33,611 nucleotides of DNA from an uncultured Anaerovibrio sp. (GTDB lineage: Bacteria; Bacillota; Negativicutes; Selenomonadales; Selenomonadaceae). The position numbers were made by a program, and so were the translations under genes. Positions 24,892 to 32,412 of this stretch are shown one piece after another. Position 1 is the first letter of the stretch; the number at the start of each line of letters is the position of its first letter. The DNA is taken from contig CAKPYV010000024.1 in NCBI GenBank assembly GCA_934203205.1, positions 1 to 33,611 on the forward strand. The letters are read 5' to 3'. Under the pieces are notes generated by a model. The model saw only the letters and a program-made list of their open reading frames with translations. It ran no database searches and was not told the DNA's origin.

Positions 24892-25835
24892 ACTTCCTTA
24901 CCTCCAGTCAGTGCATGAGTCAGAATTGCCATACGAACAGCAACACCATTCTGTACCTGCTCCTGAATTGCGGAATTTGGCCCATAAGCTACAAAAGGAG
25001 AAATCTCCAAGCCCTTATTCATTGGACCAGGATGGAGAATCAACACATCCTTCTTAGCCAGCTGCAGACGGGCATCATTAATGCCGAATATACGGGCATA
25101 TTCTCTAGGAGATGGGAACAAGCCGGACTTCTGACGTTCCAGCTGAATACGCAAAACATTGATTACATCAGCGTTCTTGATAGCATCCTCTACGCGGTCA
25201 TGGACATAGATGCCATCCTCCTCAAAGAGATAACGAGGCATCAAGGTCTTTGGGCCAGCCAAATGCACCTCAATACCCATCTTCCGCATGCCCTGAATAT
25301 CAGAACGAGCCACGCGGCTATGGCTAATATCACCTAGAATTGCTGCCTTCAGTCCCTGGAAGCGGCCTTTCTTTTCCATAATGGTGAAAAGATTTAACAG
25401 GCCCTGAGAAGGATGGGCATGAGCACCATCACCAGCATTAATAATTACAGGACTAACCACCTTGGACGCATATTCTGCAGCACCCTCTGCCTTGTGACGC
25501 ATAACGATTGCATCTACACCCATGGCCTCCACAGTGTACAGGGTATCTCTCAGGCTTTCTCCCTTGACAATGCTGCTGGTGCCAGCGGTAATGTTCACCA
25601 CATCAGCTCCAAGATATTTGCCTGCCAGCTCGAAAGAGGAACGGGTTCTGGTACTTGGCTCGTAGAACAAAGTCACAATAGACTTGCCCCGCAAGGCTGG
25701 TACCTTCTTGATATCACGATGAATGATATTTTTCATTTCCTTGGCTGTTTCCAGAATCATCTGGATTTCATCAGCAGAAAAGTCGGCCAAAGCCAGAACA
25801 TCCCTGCCTCTGAGAGACATGCTGTTTTTTCCCAA
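24888..25835 (-). CDS. pyrB: Aspartate carbamoyltransferase catalytic chain
   Basis: It condenses carbamoyl phosphate with aspartate, the committed pathway step. The 315-residue protein has the carbamoyl-phosphate site FYEPSTRTRSSFE (57-69), GDGAHAHPSQ (aspartate/carbamoyl-phosphate loop) and HPGPMNKG near the end. No regulatory pyrI chain is present, so control should be at the transcript level. I start it at TTG 25835, eight bases after AAGGAG. The GTG at 25844 overlaps that ribosome site and the ATG at 25820 is too distant. It is the first gene after the PyrR attenuator. Confidence 0.94.
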   Translation of the reverse strand: MGKNSMSLRGRDVLALADFSADEIQMILETAKEMKNIIHRDIKKVPALRGKSIVTLFYEPSTRTRSSFELAGKYLGADVVNITAGTSSIVKGESLRDTLYTVEAMGVDAIVMRHKAEGAAEYASKVVSPVIINAGDGAHAHPSQGLLNLFTIMEKKGRFQGLKAAILGDISHSRVARSDIQGMRKMGIEVHLAGPKTLMPRYLFEEDGIYVHDRVEDAIKNADVINVLRIQLERQKSGLFPSPREYARIFGINDARLQLAKKDVLILHPGPMNKGLEISPFVAYGPNSAIQEQVQNGVAVRMAILTHALTGGKEV

Positions 25836-25893
25836 AGCAATCACTCCTTTTTATTTCTTATCCTGCCATATAGCACAGATTTTCCAATGACCT

Positions 25894-25939
25894 AAAAAAG
25901 AAAAAGGCTTTCCTGTACCCATCAAGGCACAAGAAAGCC
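25894..25939 (-). terminator. Attenuator terminator in the pyr leader
   Basis: GGCTTTC and GAAAGCC arms (25906-25912 and 25933-25939), with an extra GTGCC/GGTAC helix inside, are followed on the minus strand by TTTTTCTTTTTTT. It lies about 60 bases before pyrB and is the stop element of the PyrR switch. Confidence 0.88.
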
Positions 25940-26003
25940 ATAGCTTTTACATACACAAAAATACAAGCTTCCTTTATCAGCCTCACAGGACCAATTTCAA
26001 AGG
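25931..26003 (-). promoter_or_regulatory. PyrR-binding loop and antiterminator of the pyr operon
   Basis: The minus-strand leader reads GGTCCTGTGAGGCTGATAAA (25973-25992), matching the PyrR anti-antiterminator loop with its conserved GAGGCT core. CCTTT and AAAGG (25999-26003 and 25971-25975) close the loop. AAGGAAGC (25967-25974) can instead pair with GCTTTCTT (25931-25938), the 5' arm of the terminator, forming the antiterminator. UMP/UTP-bound PyrR would stabilise the loop and cause termination. pyrR itself is not in the window. Confidence 0.85.
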
Positions 26004-26024
26004 CCATATTCACTTTCACAGAAC

Positions 26025-26053
26025 ATTGTAGCATAGGCATATGCAAAAGTCAA
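26025..26053 (-). promoter_or_regulatory. Promoter of the pyrimidine operon
   Basis: TTGACT (26048-26053), a 17-base spacer and TACAAT (26025-26030) on the minus strand. The predicted start near 26018 puts the whole PyrR switch in a leader of about 180 bases. Confidence 0.8.
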
Positions 26054-26088
26054 AAGAAGTTTCCTTCAATTTCATGGTTTTCACTGGC

Positions 26089-26385
26089 TTATTCTGAAAC
26101 ATTTTCCCGCTTATCTATCAAAGCTAGCTTCGCATTTCGACTGAGCTTTTTTATAGCACATTCCCGCTTCATGGCTTCCTGCTTGGTAGCAAAAGCTTCG
26201 TAATAGACCAGCTTTACTGGCAAACGGCCTCTGGTACATTTGCTGGCCTTGCCTGCATTGTGCGTAGCCAGCCTATGGGCCAAATCCACTGTATAGCCTG
26301 TGTACAAGCTGCCATCATTACATTCCAAAATATAAGTATAGGCACCGGCCCCCTTAACAGGAACCGGTGCCATAGCTTTAGCCAT
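26089..26385 (-). CDS. Small GIY-YIG domain protein (YhbQ/UPF0213-like)
   Basis: A 98-residue single-domain GIY-YIG nuclease-fold protein. YTYILECNDGSLYTGYT (16-32) supplies the two signature strands; the helix with Arg38 and HNAGKASKCTRGR follows, and Glu75 in MKRECAIKKL is the probable metal ligand. Stand-alone members have been linked to DNA handling, but the role here is unproven. Its ATG overlaps the stop of the cyclophilin gene by one base (TAATG). It ends this unit; I see no strong terminator before the pyr promoter. Confidence 0.85.
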   Translation of the reverse strand: MAKAMAPVPVKGAGAYTYILECNDGSLYTGYTVDLAHRLATHNAGKASKCTRGRLPVKLVYYEAFATKQEAMKRECAIKKLSRNAKLALIDKRENVSE

Positions 26386-26966
26386 TATTCAGCATCCTTA
26401 ATAGTAATTTTGTTAATAACTACATCATGTACAGGACGATCCTGGGGACCAGTCTTAACATGACCAATCTCACGAACAACCTCTATACCCTTAACAACTT
26501 TGCCAAATACAGTATGATGGCCATCCAGCCAAGGAGTAGCCGCCAAGGTAATAAAGAACTGAGAACCGCCAGTGTGAGGACGGCCGGTATTGGCCATAGA
26601 CAGAATACCCTCGCTTTCATGAGTCAGCTCTGGAGTAAATTCATCCTCAATGGTATAGCCTGGGCCGCCCATGCCAGTACCAGTAGGATCTCCACCCTGA
26701 ATCATGAACCCATCAATAATGCGATGGAAAATTACTCCATCATAGAAGCCTTCCTGAGCCAAGTCAATGAAATTCTTGGTGGTAATAGGAGTCTTGTCCT
26801 CAAACAACTCAATCTCAAACTCCCCCATGTTGGTATCAAAAACTGCGATACGATTTGCCACTTTACTCTCTCCTTCTTCCTTCTTGAAATCCCAAAATGA
26901 ACCTGCTGCACAGGCAGTGGTCATAAAAACCAGCGCCAGTGTAAGGCACATAACAATTTTCTTCAT
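26385..26966 (-). CDS. Cyclophilin-type peptidyl-prolyl isomerase, exported
   Basis: A prolyl isomerase assisting folding outside the cytoplasm. Of 193 residues, the first 20 are a signal sequence ending in TTAC with Cys19, a possible but non-canonical lipobox, so it may be a lipoprotein. The cyclophilin domain (about 40-190) has FHRIIDGFMIQGGDPTGTG (catalytic Arg and Gln), GGSQFFIT and LDGHHTVFGKV. The motifs are complete, so activity is expected. It starts ten bases after the ATP-grasp gene and is coupled to the GIY-YIG gene. Confidence 0.92.
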   Translation of the reverse strand: MKKIVMCLTLALVFMTTACAAGSFWDFKKEEGESKVANRIAVFDTNMGEFEIELFEDKTPITTKNFIDLAQEGFYDGVIFHRIIDGFMIQGGDPTGTGMGGPGYTIEDEFTPELTHESEGILSMANTGRPHTGGSQFFITLAATPWLDGHHTVFGKVVKGIEVVREIGHVKTGPQDRPVHDVVINKITIKDAE

Positions 26967-26976
26967 TTATGCTGCC

Positions 26977-28167
26977 TCACTTTCGCTGAGTTACAAACTT
27001 GATAAACTCATGAACCTCAGCCTCGGTTTTCAGCTTAACAGTATAACACTGATTGCCCATCTGAGGCACCATCATCTCCGGCATTCTCTCAGCCATAACA
27101 ATAGCATTACCATATTTATTGCTGATTTCCTCTGGGGAATGAACATAGCTGAACTGATCTCTCCGACCAGCATAAACGCAGAAATAATCCTCATGGGCAT
27201 CTGCCTGAACCCTGCGATTATCAGTTACCATATCCGCCCAAATCTGATAAACATCCATGCTATGGGCATAATTCATCATATCCGGCGTATATCCACCAGC
27301 AGGACGCATATTTACCTCTAAGCCAACAAAATCCCCAGCCTTGCCTAGGCCTTCCTTGTCATGCTCCAACTGGAAAAATTCCAGATGAACAAAACGACTT
27401 TTAACATCAAAAGCCTTAACAGTAGCTCTACCAGCTTCCCGCAGGGCTTCCGGTACATCTGCTCGAACGAAGTAGGCCAAATCCAGCTTATCTGTTACAA
27501 TATTCATAATAGACGGCGGCCACTCTGTACAGGACTCCATCAAAGGCACAGATTTGTTATCCAGAATAGCATCATAGGAAAAAATCTTTCCCTGCACAAA
27601 TTCTTCCATAACATAAGGCACCTGTGGATAATTAGCAAAGAACCCTACCAGCTCATCATCATTCTTCAACTTATAGGTATCATTAGCGCCAACCCCTACA
27701 TCAGGCTTGACGATCACTGGATAGCCAACCTGATTCACAAATTCTCTAGCCGCCTCCAGGGTAGATACCATATGCAGTCTAGCCGTAGGAATCCCAGCTT
27801 TTTTGTAATATTCCTTCATAGAAGATTTTTTCTTGATACGGCCAATATCTGCATACTGCTCTCCTGTAGTAATATGGAAGTCAGTTCTCAATCTGGCATC
27901 CTGCTCCAACCAAAACTCATTGTTGGACTCCAGCCAGTCAATCTTGCCGTATTTGAAGGAAAAGAAAGCTACGGCCTTGAATACCTGCTCATAATCCTTC
28001 ATATCCTGCACATAATAATATTCCGTCAGAGAATCCCGAACATTATCCTCCAAACCATCATAAGGACAATCTCCAATCCCCAGAACATTTACTCCGTTCC
28101 GTTTCAGCCTGTTGGCAAATAACCAATAGGTGCGGGGAAAATGCGGTGAAATAAATACAAAATTCAT
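26977..28167 (-). CDS. ATP-grasp ligase of unknown substrate
   Basis: The 396-residue protein is an ATP-grasp carboxylate ligase by its order of motifs: an N-terminal Rossmann-like pre-grasp domain (1-110), YPVIVKPDVGVGAND (149-163, nucleotide Lys154), MEEFVQGKIFSYDAI (187-201), HLEFF with Glu263, and the metal site EVNMRPAGGYTP with Glu284 and Asn286. About 90 extra residues follow the core. The fold activates a carboxylate as acyl phosphate for attack by an amine, thiol or similar; its substrates are not readable. It lies 42 bases after an esterase-fold gene and ten before the cyclophilin gene. AGGAAGG precedes the ATG. It is distinct from carB and lacks biotin-carboxylase features. Confidence 0.8.
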   Translation of the reverse strand: MNFVFISPHFPRTYWLFANRLKRNGVNVLGIGDCPYDGLEDNVRDSLTEYYYVQDMKDYEQVFKAVAFFSFKYGKIDWLESNNEFWLEQDARLRTDFHITTGEQYADIGRIKKKSSMKEYYKKAGIPTARLHMVSTLEAAREFVNQVGYPVIVKPDVGVGANDTYKLKNDDELVGFFANYPQVPYVMEEFVQGKIFSYDAILDNKSVPLMESCTEWPPSIMNIVTDKLDLAYFVRADVPEALREAGRATVKAFDVKSRFVHLEFFQLEHDKEGLGKAGDFVGLEVNMRPAGGYTPDMMNYAHSMDVYQIWADMVTDNRRVQADAHEDYFCVYAGRRDQFSYVHSPEEISNKYGNAIVMAERMPEMMVPQMGNQCYTVKLKTEAEVHEFIKFVTQRK

Positions 28168-28209
28168 GTTTTTTCCTTCCTGGTTTACGCTACCATTACG
28201 CTTCTACCC

Positions 28210-28953
28210 TTAATCTTCCAATAAATATGGCAAAAAATAACGCATCTGCTTTTTCCACCAGGGCCAGTCATGCTCCACATCGTAGCCCCAGAAATCACAC
28301 CAGGCACCAATGCCCTTAGCCTGGAAAATATCCCTGAGAATAGCTGTTGTACGCCGTCCTTCATCCTCCCAAGGTCCCTGTCCCACGCAGAAAATAGGCT
28401 TCCGCTGATTATACAAGCCAATATACCAATGGTCTGTGGGCAGATTCTCCATAAAATGTACCGGAGAATTGCGATACAGCACATCATTCATCCAGCCATC
28501 AAAGAAATATTTGGCATCATAGGCCCCGGACAAAGCCAAACAGCCCCCGAACAAATCAGGCCGACGCAAGAAAACAATGGCTGCATGGGTTGCGCCTAAG
28601 CTGCAGCCAAAAGCCACAGGCATCTTGCCACTATGATTGCGGGAATAAATACAAGGCAATACTTCCTCCACAATATAGTGATAGTACTGCTCCTGCCGCC
28701 AGGCTCTCCAGCCCTTATCCCCATGGACATCAGACCAGCTCTCCACATCCACTGTATCTACCACATACAGCTGAATAGCACCGCTCTCAATAAAGTCGGC
28801 AATATTATCCAAAAAGCCATAGCCTTCGTAATTATAACAATCTCCATTCTGACATGGAAACGCCACCAAGGGCAAACCATCATGGCCATATACCCTGATG
28901 TTCATTTCTCGCTCCAAATGATGGCTGTAGTGATGAATATGCTCTACGTTCAT
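28210..28953 (-). CDS. Esterase-fold alpha/beta hydrolase (COG4947-like)
   Basis: A 247-residue alpha/beta hydrolase related to the esterase D superfamily. The nucleophile elbow is GCSLG (Ser118), a candidate acid is Asp197 (PWEDEG) and the catalytic His is His228 (VEHDW). The N-terminus is His-rich and has no signal peptide, so it is cytoplasmic. Motifs support a serine hydrolase; an ester, thioester or acyl-transfer substrate is not identifiable. GAGGAG lies six bases before the ATG. It leads the unit with the ATP-grasp gene, suggesting they act on the same compound (inference). The hairpin just upstream resembles an insertion-sequence end. Confidence 0.82.
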   Translation of the reverse strand: MNVEHIHHYSHHLEREMNIRVYGHDGLPLVAFPCQNGDCYNYEGYGFLDNIADFIESGAIQLYVVDTVDVESWSDVHGDKGWRAWRQEQYYHYIVEEVLPCIYSRNHSGKMPVAFGCSLGATHAAIVFLRRPDLFGGCLALSGAYDAKYFFDGWMNDVLYRNSPVHFMENLPTDHWYIGLYNQRKPIFCVGQGPWEDEGRRTTAILRDIFQAKGIGAWCDFWGYDVEHDWPWWKKQMRYFLPYLLED

Positions 28954-28980
28954 TGTATCTCCTCACTAATTGACATATCG

Positions 28981-29000
28981 ACCACGACTAAAGCCGTAGT
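28981..29000 (-). repeat. Hairpin resembling an IS200/IS605 subterminal structure
   Basis: On the minus strand ACTACGGC, loop TTTA, GTCGTGGT forms an eight-pair stem (two G-U pairs), with TCAA seven bases further on (28969-28972). Such CTTTAGTCGTGG hairpins are typical of IS200/IS605 ends. No transposase or tnpB gene is present, so at most this is a remnant end. Confidence 0.35.
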
Positions 29001-29015
29001 TTTACAACAAATTTG

Positions 29016-29058
29016 AAAAAATTAAGAAGTGATAAACCATAATGATTAATCACTTCTT
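29016..29058 (-). terminator. Terminator after the D-Ala-D-Ala carboxypeptidase gene
   Basis: AAGAAGTGAT (29024-29033) and ATCACTTCTT (29049-29058) form a ten-pair stem with a 15-base loop. On the minus strand it is followed by AATTTTTTC. It closes the four-gene unit that starts at 33327. Confidence 0.75.
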
Positions 29059-29085
29059 TTAGAATAGCAAAACTATATAAATCTG

Positions 29086-29994
29086 TCAATTACGTGGCAA
29101 CTCTGCCAGCCCATTCTCTGCACAAAGGAAACCATAATCCAGCAAAGCAGCAGAATCAGAGAATCTGGTATCCATATCAGAGGACTTCAGCACTACACAC
29201 AAAAGCTCCCTGCCATTGCGACTGGCTGCCGAAACCAAACAGCCTCCTGCTGCATTGGTATAACCCGTCTTGACACCAATACAGCCAGGATAAGTCTCCA
29301 AAAGCTTATTTGTATTCTCTGCCTCGTAGGTGTTGCCTGGATTCTCCCAATCCGGCATTATAATTCTTGGACTGGCTACAACCCGTCTGAACATTTCATT
29401 TTTCATGGCATAGGCTGCCACCTTAGCAATATCTCTAGCTGTGGAATAATGATTTTCATCAGGCATACCATTGCAATTCACGAAATGGGTGCCACTCATG
29501 CCAAGTTCCTGAGCCTTTTGATTCATCATAGCGGCAAAGCCAGCCTCACTGCCTCCTATAGTCTCCCCCAAGGCAGTAGCAGCACCGTTATCAGACTCCA
29601 GCAGCATCAATTCCAGCATTTCAAATTCCCGCATGGACTGACCTGCCCACAAACCAGTGCTTTCCACCCAGGCCGCATGAGAGCTGACTGTAACATTCTG
29701 ATTGTAATCACCATTTTCCAGTGTCAGAATACCAGTCATAATCTTGGTGGTGCTGGCAGGATAACGGCGGTCATCCGCCCCTTTTGCATAGATAATACCA
29801 CCTGTAGCCATATCCACTACTATAGCGGAAGGCGCCGTAATCGACGGTGCATCAGGCAATACCCTTTCGCCTGCCGCCACGCCGCAATCCGGCATCATCA
29901 GTCGGCAGGCAATAGCCACCATAACCACCAAGCGTGCAATACCGAAAGGACTCAGTAATCTTCTATACTTAGCAACTGAGTTAAGAGAAACCAT
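29086..29994 (-). CDS. Short D-alanyl-D-alanine carboxypeptidase (S11 family)
   Basis: It trims the terminal D-Ala of peptidoglycan stem peptides outside the membrane. The 302 residues begin with a hydrophobic signal/anchor (about 18-41). The penicillin-binding motifs are complete: STTK (Ser81, Lys84), SDN (134-136) and KTG (242-244). The protein stops about 58 residues after KTG, so the PBP5 C-terminal domain and its amphipathic membrane anchor are missing; usual PBP5/DacA relatives have 380-430 residues. It resembles sporulation/DacF-like short forms, but no sporulation context is present. Its ATG overlaps the adenine deaminase stop by one base. Confidence 0.9.
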   Translation of the reverse strand: MVSLNSVAKYRRLLSPFGIARLVVMVAIACRLMMPDCGVAAGERVLPDAPSITAPSAIVVDMATGGIIYAKGADDRRYPASTTKIMTGILTLENGDYNQNVTVSSHAAWVESTGLWAGQSMREFEMLELMLLESDNGAATALGETIGGSEAGFAAMMNQKAQELGMSGTHFVNCNGMPDENHYSTARDIAKVAAYAMKNEMFRRVVASPRIIMPDWENPGNTYEAENTNKLLETYPGCIGVKTGYTNAAGGCLVSAASRNGRELLCVVLKSSDMDTRFSDSAALLDYGFLCAENGLAELPRN

Positions 29995-31706
29995 TATTTA
30001 ACCTCCAAAGGAATAAACTTAAAAGAATCTACATCTACCAAACCTCTATCTGTCAGCTTCAGGGATGGTATAACTGGCAGACTAAGGAAAGCAAGAGTCA
30101 GGAATGGGGAATAAAACTCCGGTACTCCCATCTCTCTAGCCAAGGCAATCATATCTGCCTGCTGCTTGGCCACCATCAACGCAGGCTCATTGGTCATCAA
30201 ACCTCCTACCGGCAAGGGCAGAGCACCACGAATCTGACCATTCTCAGCAATACAGATACCGCCGCCAATACGCTGCAACTCTTGCACAGCCGCCAGCATA
30301 TCCTCATCATTGGTGCCGATAACAATCAGATTGTGAGAATCGTGGCCCACTGTAGAGGCCAAGGCTCCCCGTTTCAGGCCAAAGCCCTTCACCAGTCCCA
30401 GGCCTATATTGCCAGTGGCATGATGTCTTTCCAGTACAGCCAGCTTGAGAATATCATTTTCCACATCGCTAACAGCACAGCCATCCACCCGTTTTACTGA
30501 CAAAGCAGCCTTGTTGGTAACAATCTGATAAGGCACCAGGCCTATAACATTGGCCATCTCCGTCTTGAGAGGCAGGCGGAAGCTCTCCACTGTTACGGGA
30601 GCCAGATTAACTGTATGCTCCAAGGAACTGCTGTCACAGTTCCTGCCCTCCTGCAGCAGCCGGCCATTATCCACAGCCAACCGGCCATCCTTATAAACCT
30701 GCCGTGGCTTCCACTCATCCAGATTGTCAAATACCAGCAAATCTGCCCTGCGCCCCGGCAAGATAGCACCTGCATCCTTGATACCATAGTGGCGGGCTGC
30801 ATTGATAGTAGCAATCTGCAAGGCATTGGCTACGCTAACGCCCTCTTCAATAGCAGTTTTTACCATGTAATTGATATACCCGCTATCCAAAAGCTCTGCT
30901 GGAATCTTGTCATCTGCACAGAACATAAAATAAGGGGCTGTATCAGGATTTACGGTTGGCAAAAGGCTTCTCATGTTCTTTGCTGCCGTACCCTCCCGCA
31001 GCATAACCTTAATACCTGCCCGCAGTCTATCCAAGGCCTGTTCCTTGCTAATACACTCATGATCCGTAGTGATACCTGCCGCCGCATAACCCATAAGCTG
31101 GCTGCTGGTTAACCCAGGAGCGTGACCATCAATGCGGCCCTTGCCAGCCATCTCCAGCTTGGCCATAACATTTTCATCCTGCTGCAATACTCCCGGAGCA
31201 TTCATTACCTCCGCCAAGCCCAGCACTCTAGGATGCTCCATGAATGGCTCTAAATCCTCTGCCAACAGCACTGCCCCGGAATCCTCAAAATCCGTAGCAG
31301 GAACACAGGATGGCAGCATAAAGTACACATTCAAAGGAAGCTGTTCCGTGGCATCCAGCATGTACTGAATGCCCTTAGCACCGCATACATTGGCAATCTC
31401 ATGGGGATCTGTCACGATGGTGGTAACACCACATGGCAGCGCCGCCTTGGCAAACTGATAAGGTGTCAACATGGAGCTTTCAATATGTACATGGGCATCT
31501 ATAAATCCCGGCGTAATATATCTGCCCTCCATATCTATTTCTTCAATGCCAAAATAGGAGCCAGTACCGGCAATATAGCCATCGGCAATGGCTATATCAC
31601 ACAAAATAAATTCTCCCGTATATACATGGAACACCTCGGCATTTTTTAACACTAAATCTGCCGGCTCCAAGCCCTGAGCCACTCTTATCAAGTGTTTTTT
31701 ATTCAA
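29994..31706 (-). CDS. ade: Adenine deaminase
   Basis: It deaminates adenine to hypoxanthine, feeding purine salvage with Hpt. The 570-residue amidohydrolase has metal ligands His72 and His74 (FIDAHVHIESSM), TDPHEIANV, GHAPGL, TTDHEC and a C-terminal domain with VGHDSHNL typical of the Ade family. Length is normal. The start is most likely TTG 31706; the GGAAGG site is about 13 bases away and the nearer GGGTG is weak, so a second in-frame TTG at 31691 cannot be excluded. It lies 48 bases after the exported-protein gene. Confidence 0.93.
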   Translation of the reverse strand: MNKKHLIRVAQGLEPADLVLKNAEVFHVYTGEFILCDIAIADGYIAGTGSYFGIEEIDMEGRYITPGFIDAHVHIESSMLTPYQFAKAALPCGVTTIVTDPHEIANVCGAKGIQYMLDATEQLPLNVYFMLPSCVPATDFEDSGAVLLAEDLEPFMEHPRVLGLAEVMNAPGVLQQDENVMAKLEMAGKGRIDGHAPGLTSSQLMGYAAAGITTDHECISKEQALDRLRAGIKVMLREGTAAKNMRSLLPTVNPDTAPYFMFCADDKIPAELLDSGYINYMVKTAIEEGVSVANALQIATINAARHYGIKDAGAILPGRRADLLVFDNLDEWKPRQVYKDGRLAVDNGRLLQEGRNCDSSSLEHTVNLAPVTVESFRLPLKTEMANVIGLVPYQIVTNKAALSVKRVDGCAVSDVENDILKLAVLERHHATGNIGLGLVKGFGLKRGALASTVGHDSHNLIVIGTNDEDMLAAVQELQRIGGGICIAENGQIRGALPLPVGGLMTNEPALMVAKQQADMIALAREMGVPEFYSPFLTLAFLSLPVIPSLKLTDRGLVDVDSFKFIPLEVK

Positions 31707-31754
31707 GAAATTACACCCGCCTTCCTTTTGTCAATCCCCTACATCCTATCTAAA

Positions 31755-32399
31755 TCAAATTCCTACTGTTACGTGGTCATTAACCTGGTACCTAGCCCAC
31801 CATTCTCCATGGCTGTTAAATCCCCCGGACAGTCCGTCATCATCCTGGTCATTCTCCAACTCTGTAGGAAACTCCCCCATATCATATTCAGCCTGCTCCT
31901 CCTCTGTAAGAGGCAGACTTGTTATCAGGAAGCTTTCTACGTAATAGTTGACGGTTTCCAGAGACAGCATCAGCTTTTGCTTTTCATCCTCGGGATTGCG
32001 ATAAACATAGTAAATCTCCCCATCCCGCTTCAGCTTGTCTCCCTTGCCATATACCTGCAGCAGCTTGGCTCTGGTAGAGCCATAGGTTACACCATCCCTG
32101 GCCTTGTAGTCCTTATCCTTGCAAAGAATCGCCACAACCTTGTTATTACGAGGATCTACGGCTATCTTCAAGTCTGAACCATAAATATATGCCTTGACGG
32201 TCTGATCTAACACCACAATATCCGTGTCAAAATCTGCCTCTCCCAGCTTTTCGGTCAAGAAAGCGGCATCGTCTCCCAGAGCCACCCCCTTGTAGGCAAA
32301 GTCCTCTGGCTGCAAACTGCCGGTTTTTTTGGCTGCCAAGGCTGTAGCAGACAGCATACACATACAAAGCACCAATACACACATAACAATTCGCTTCAT
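31755..32399 (-). CDS. Exported protein with an internal repeat, function unknown
   Basis: I do not recognise a named family in this 214-residue protein. A signal peptide (about 1-22, ending ALA) predicts export. Two related units follow: YKGVALGDDAAFLTEKLGEAD (36-56) with a strand-rich stretch to about 92, and RDGVTYGSTRAKLLQVYGKGD (101-121) with strands to about 158. The glycine-then-Leu-helix-then-LGxxD pattern resembles BamE/SmpA-like or other small periplasmic folds, which is only a suggestion. The C-terminus (165-214) is acidic and Gly-rich. It starts 13 bases after the zinc-ribbon gene and precedes ade. Confidence 0.7.
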   Translation of the reverse strand: MKRIVMCVLVLCMCMLSATALAAKKTGSLQPEDFAYKGVALGDDAAFLTEKLGEADFDTDIVVLDQTVKAYIYGSDLKIAVDPRNNKVVAILCKDKDYKARDGVTYGSTRAKLLQVYGKGDKLKRDGEIYYVYRNPEDEKQKLMLSLETVNYYVESFLITSLPLTEEEQAEYDMGEFPTELENDQDDDGLSGGFNSHGEWWARYQVNDHVTVGI

Positions 32400-32412
32400 G
32401 TTTAATCTCCAA

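Noticed and set aside
25858..26046. 62-codon frame in the pyr leader that could be a leader peptide
   Set aside because: It runs through the PyrR loop, antiterminator and terminator, has no ribosome site, and the switch is explained by protein binding.
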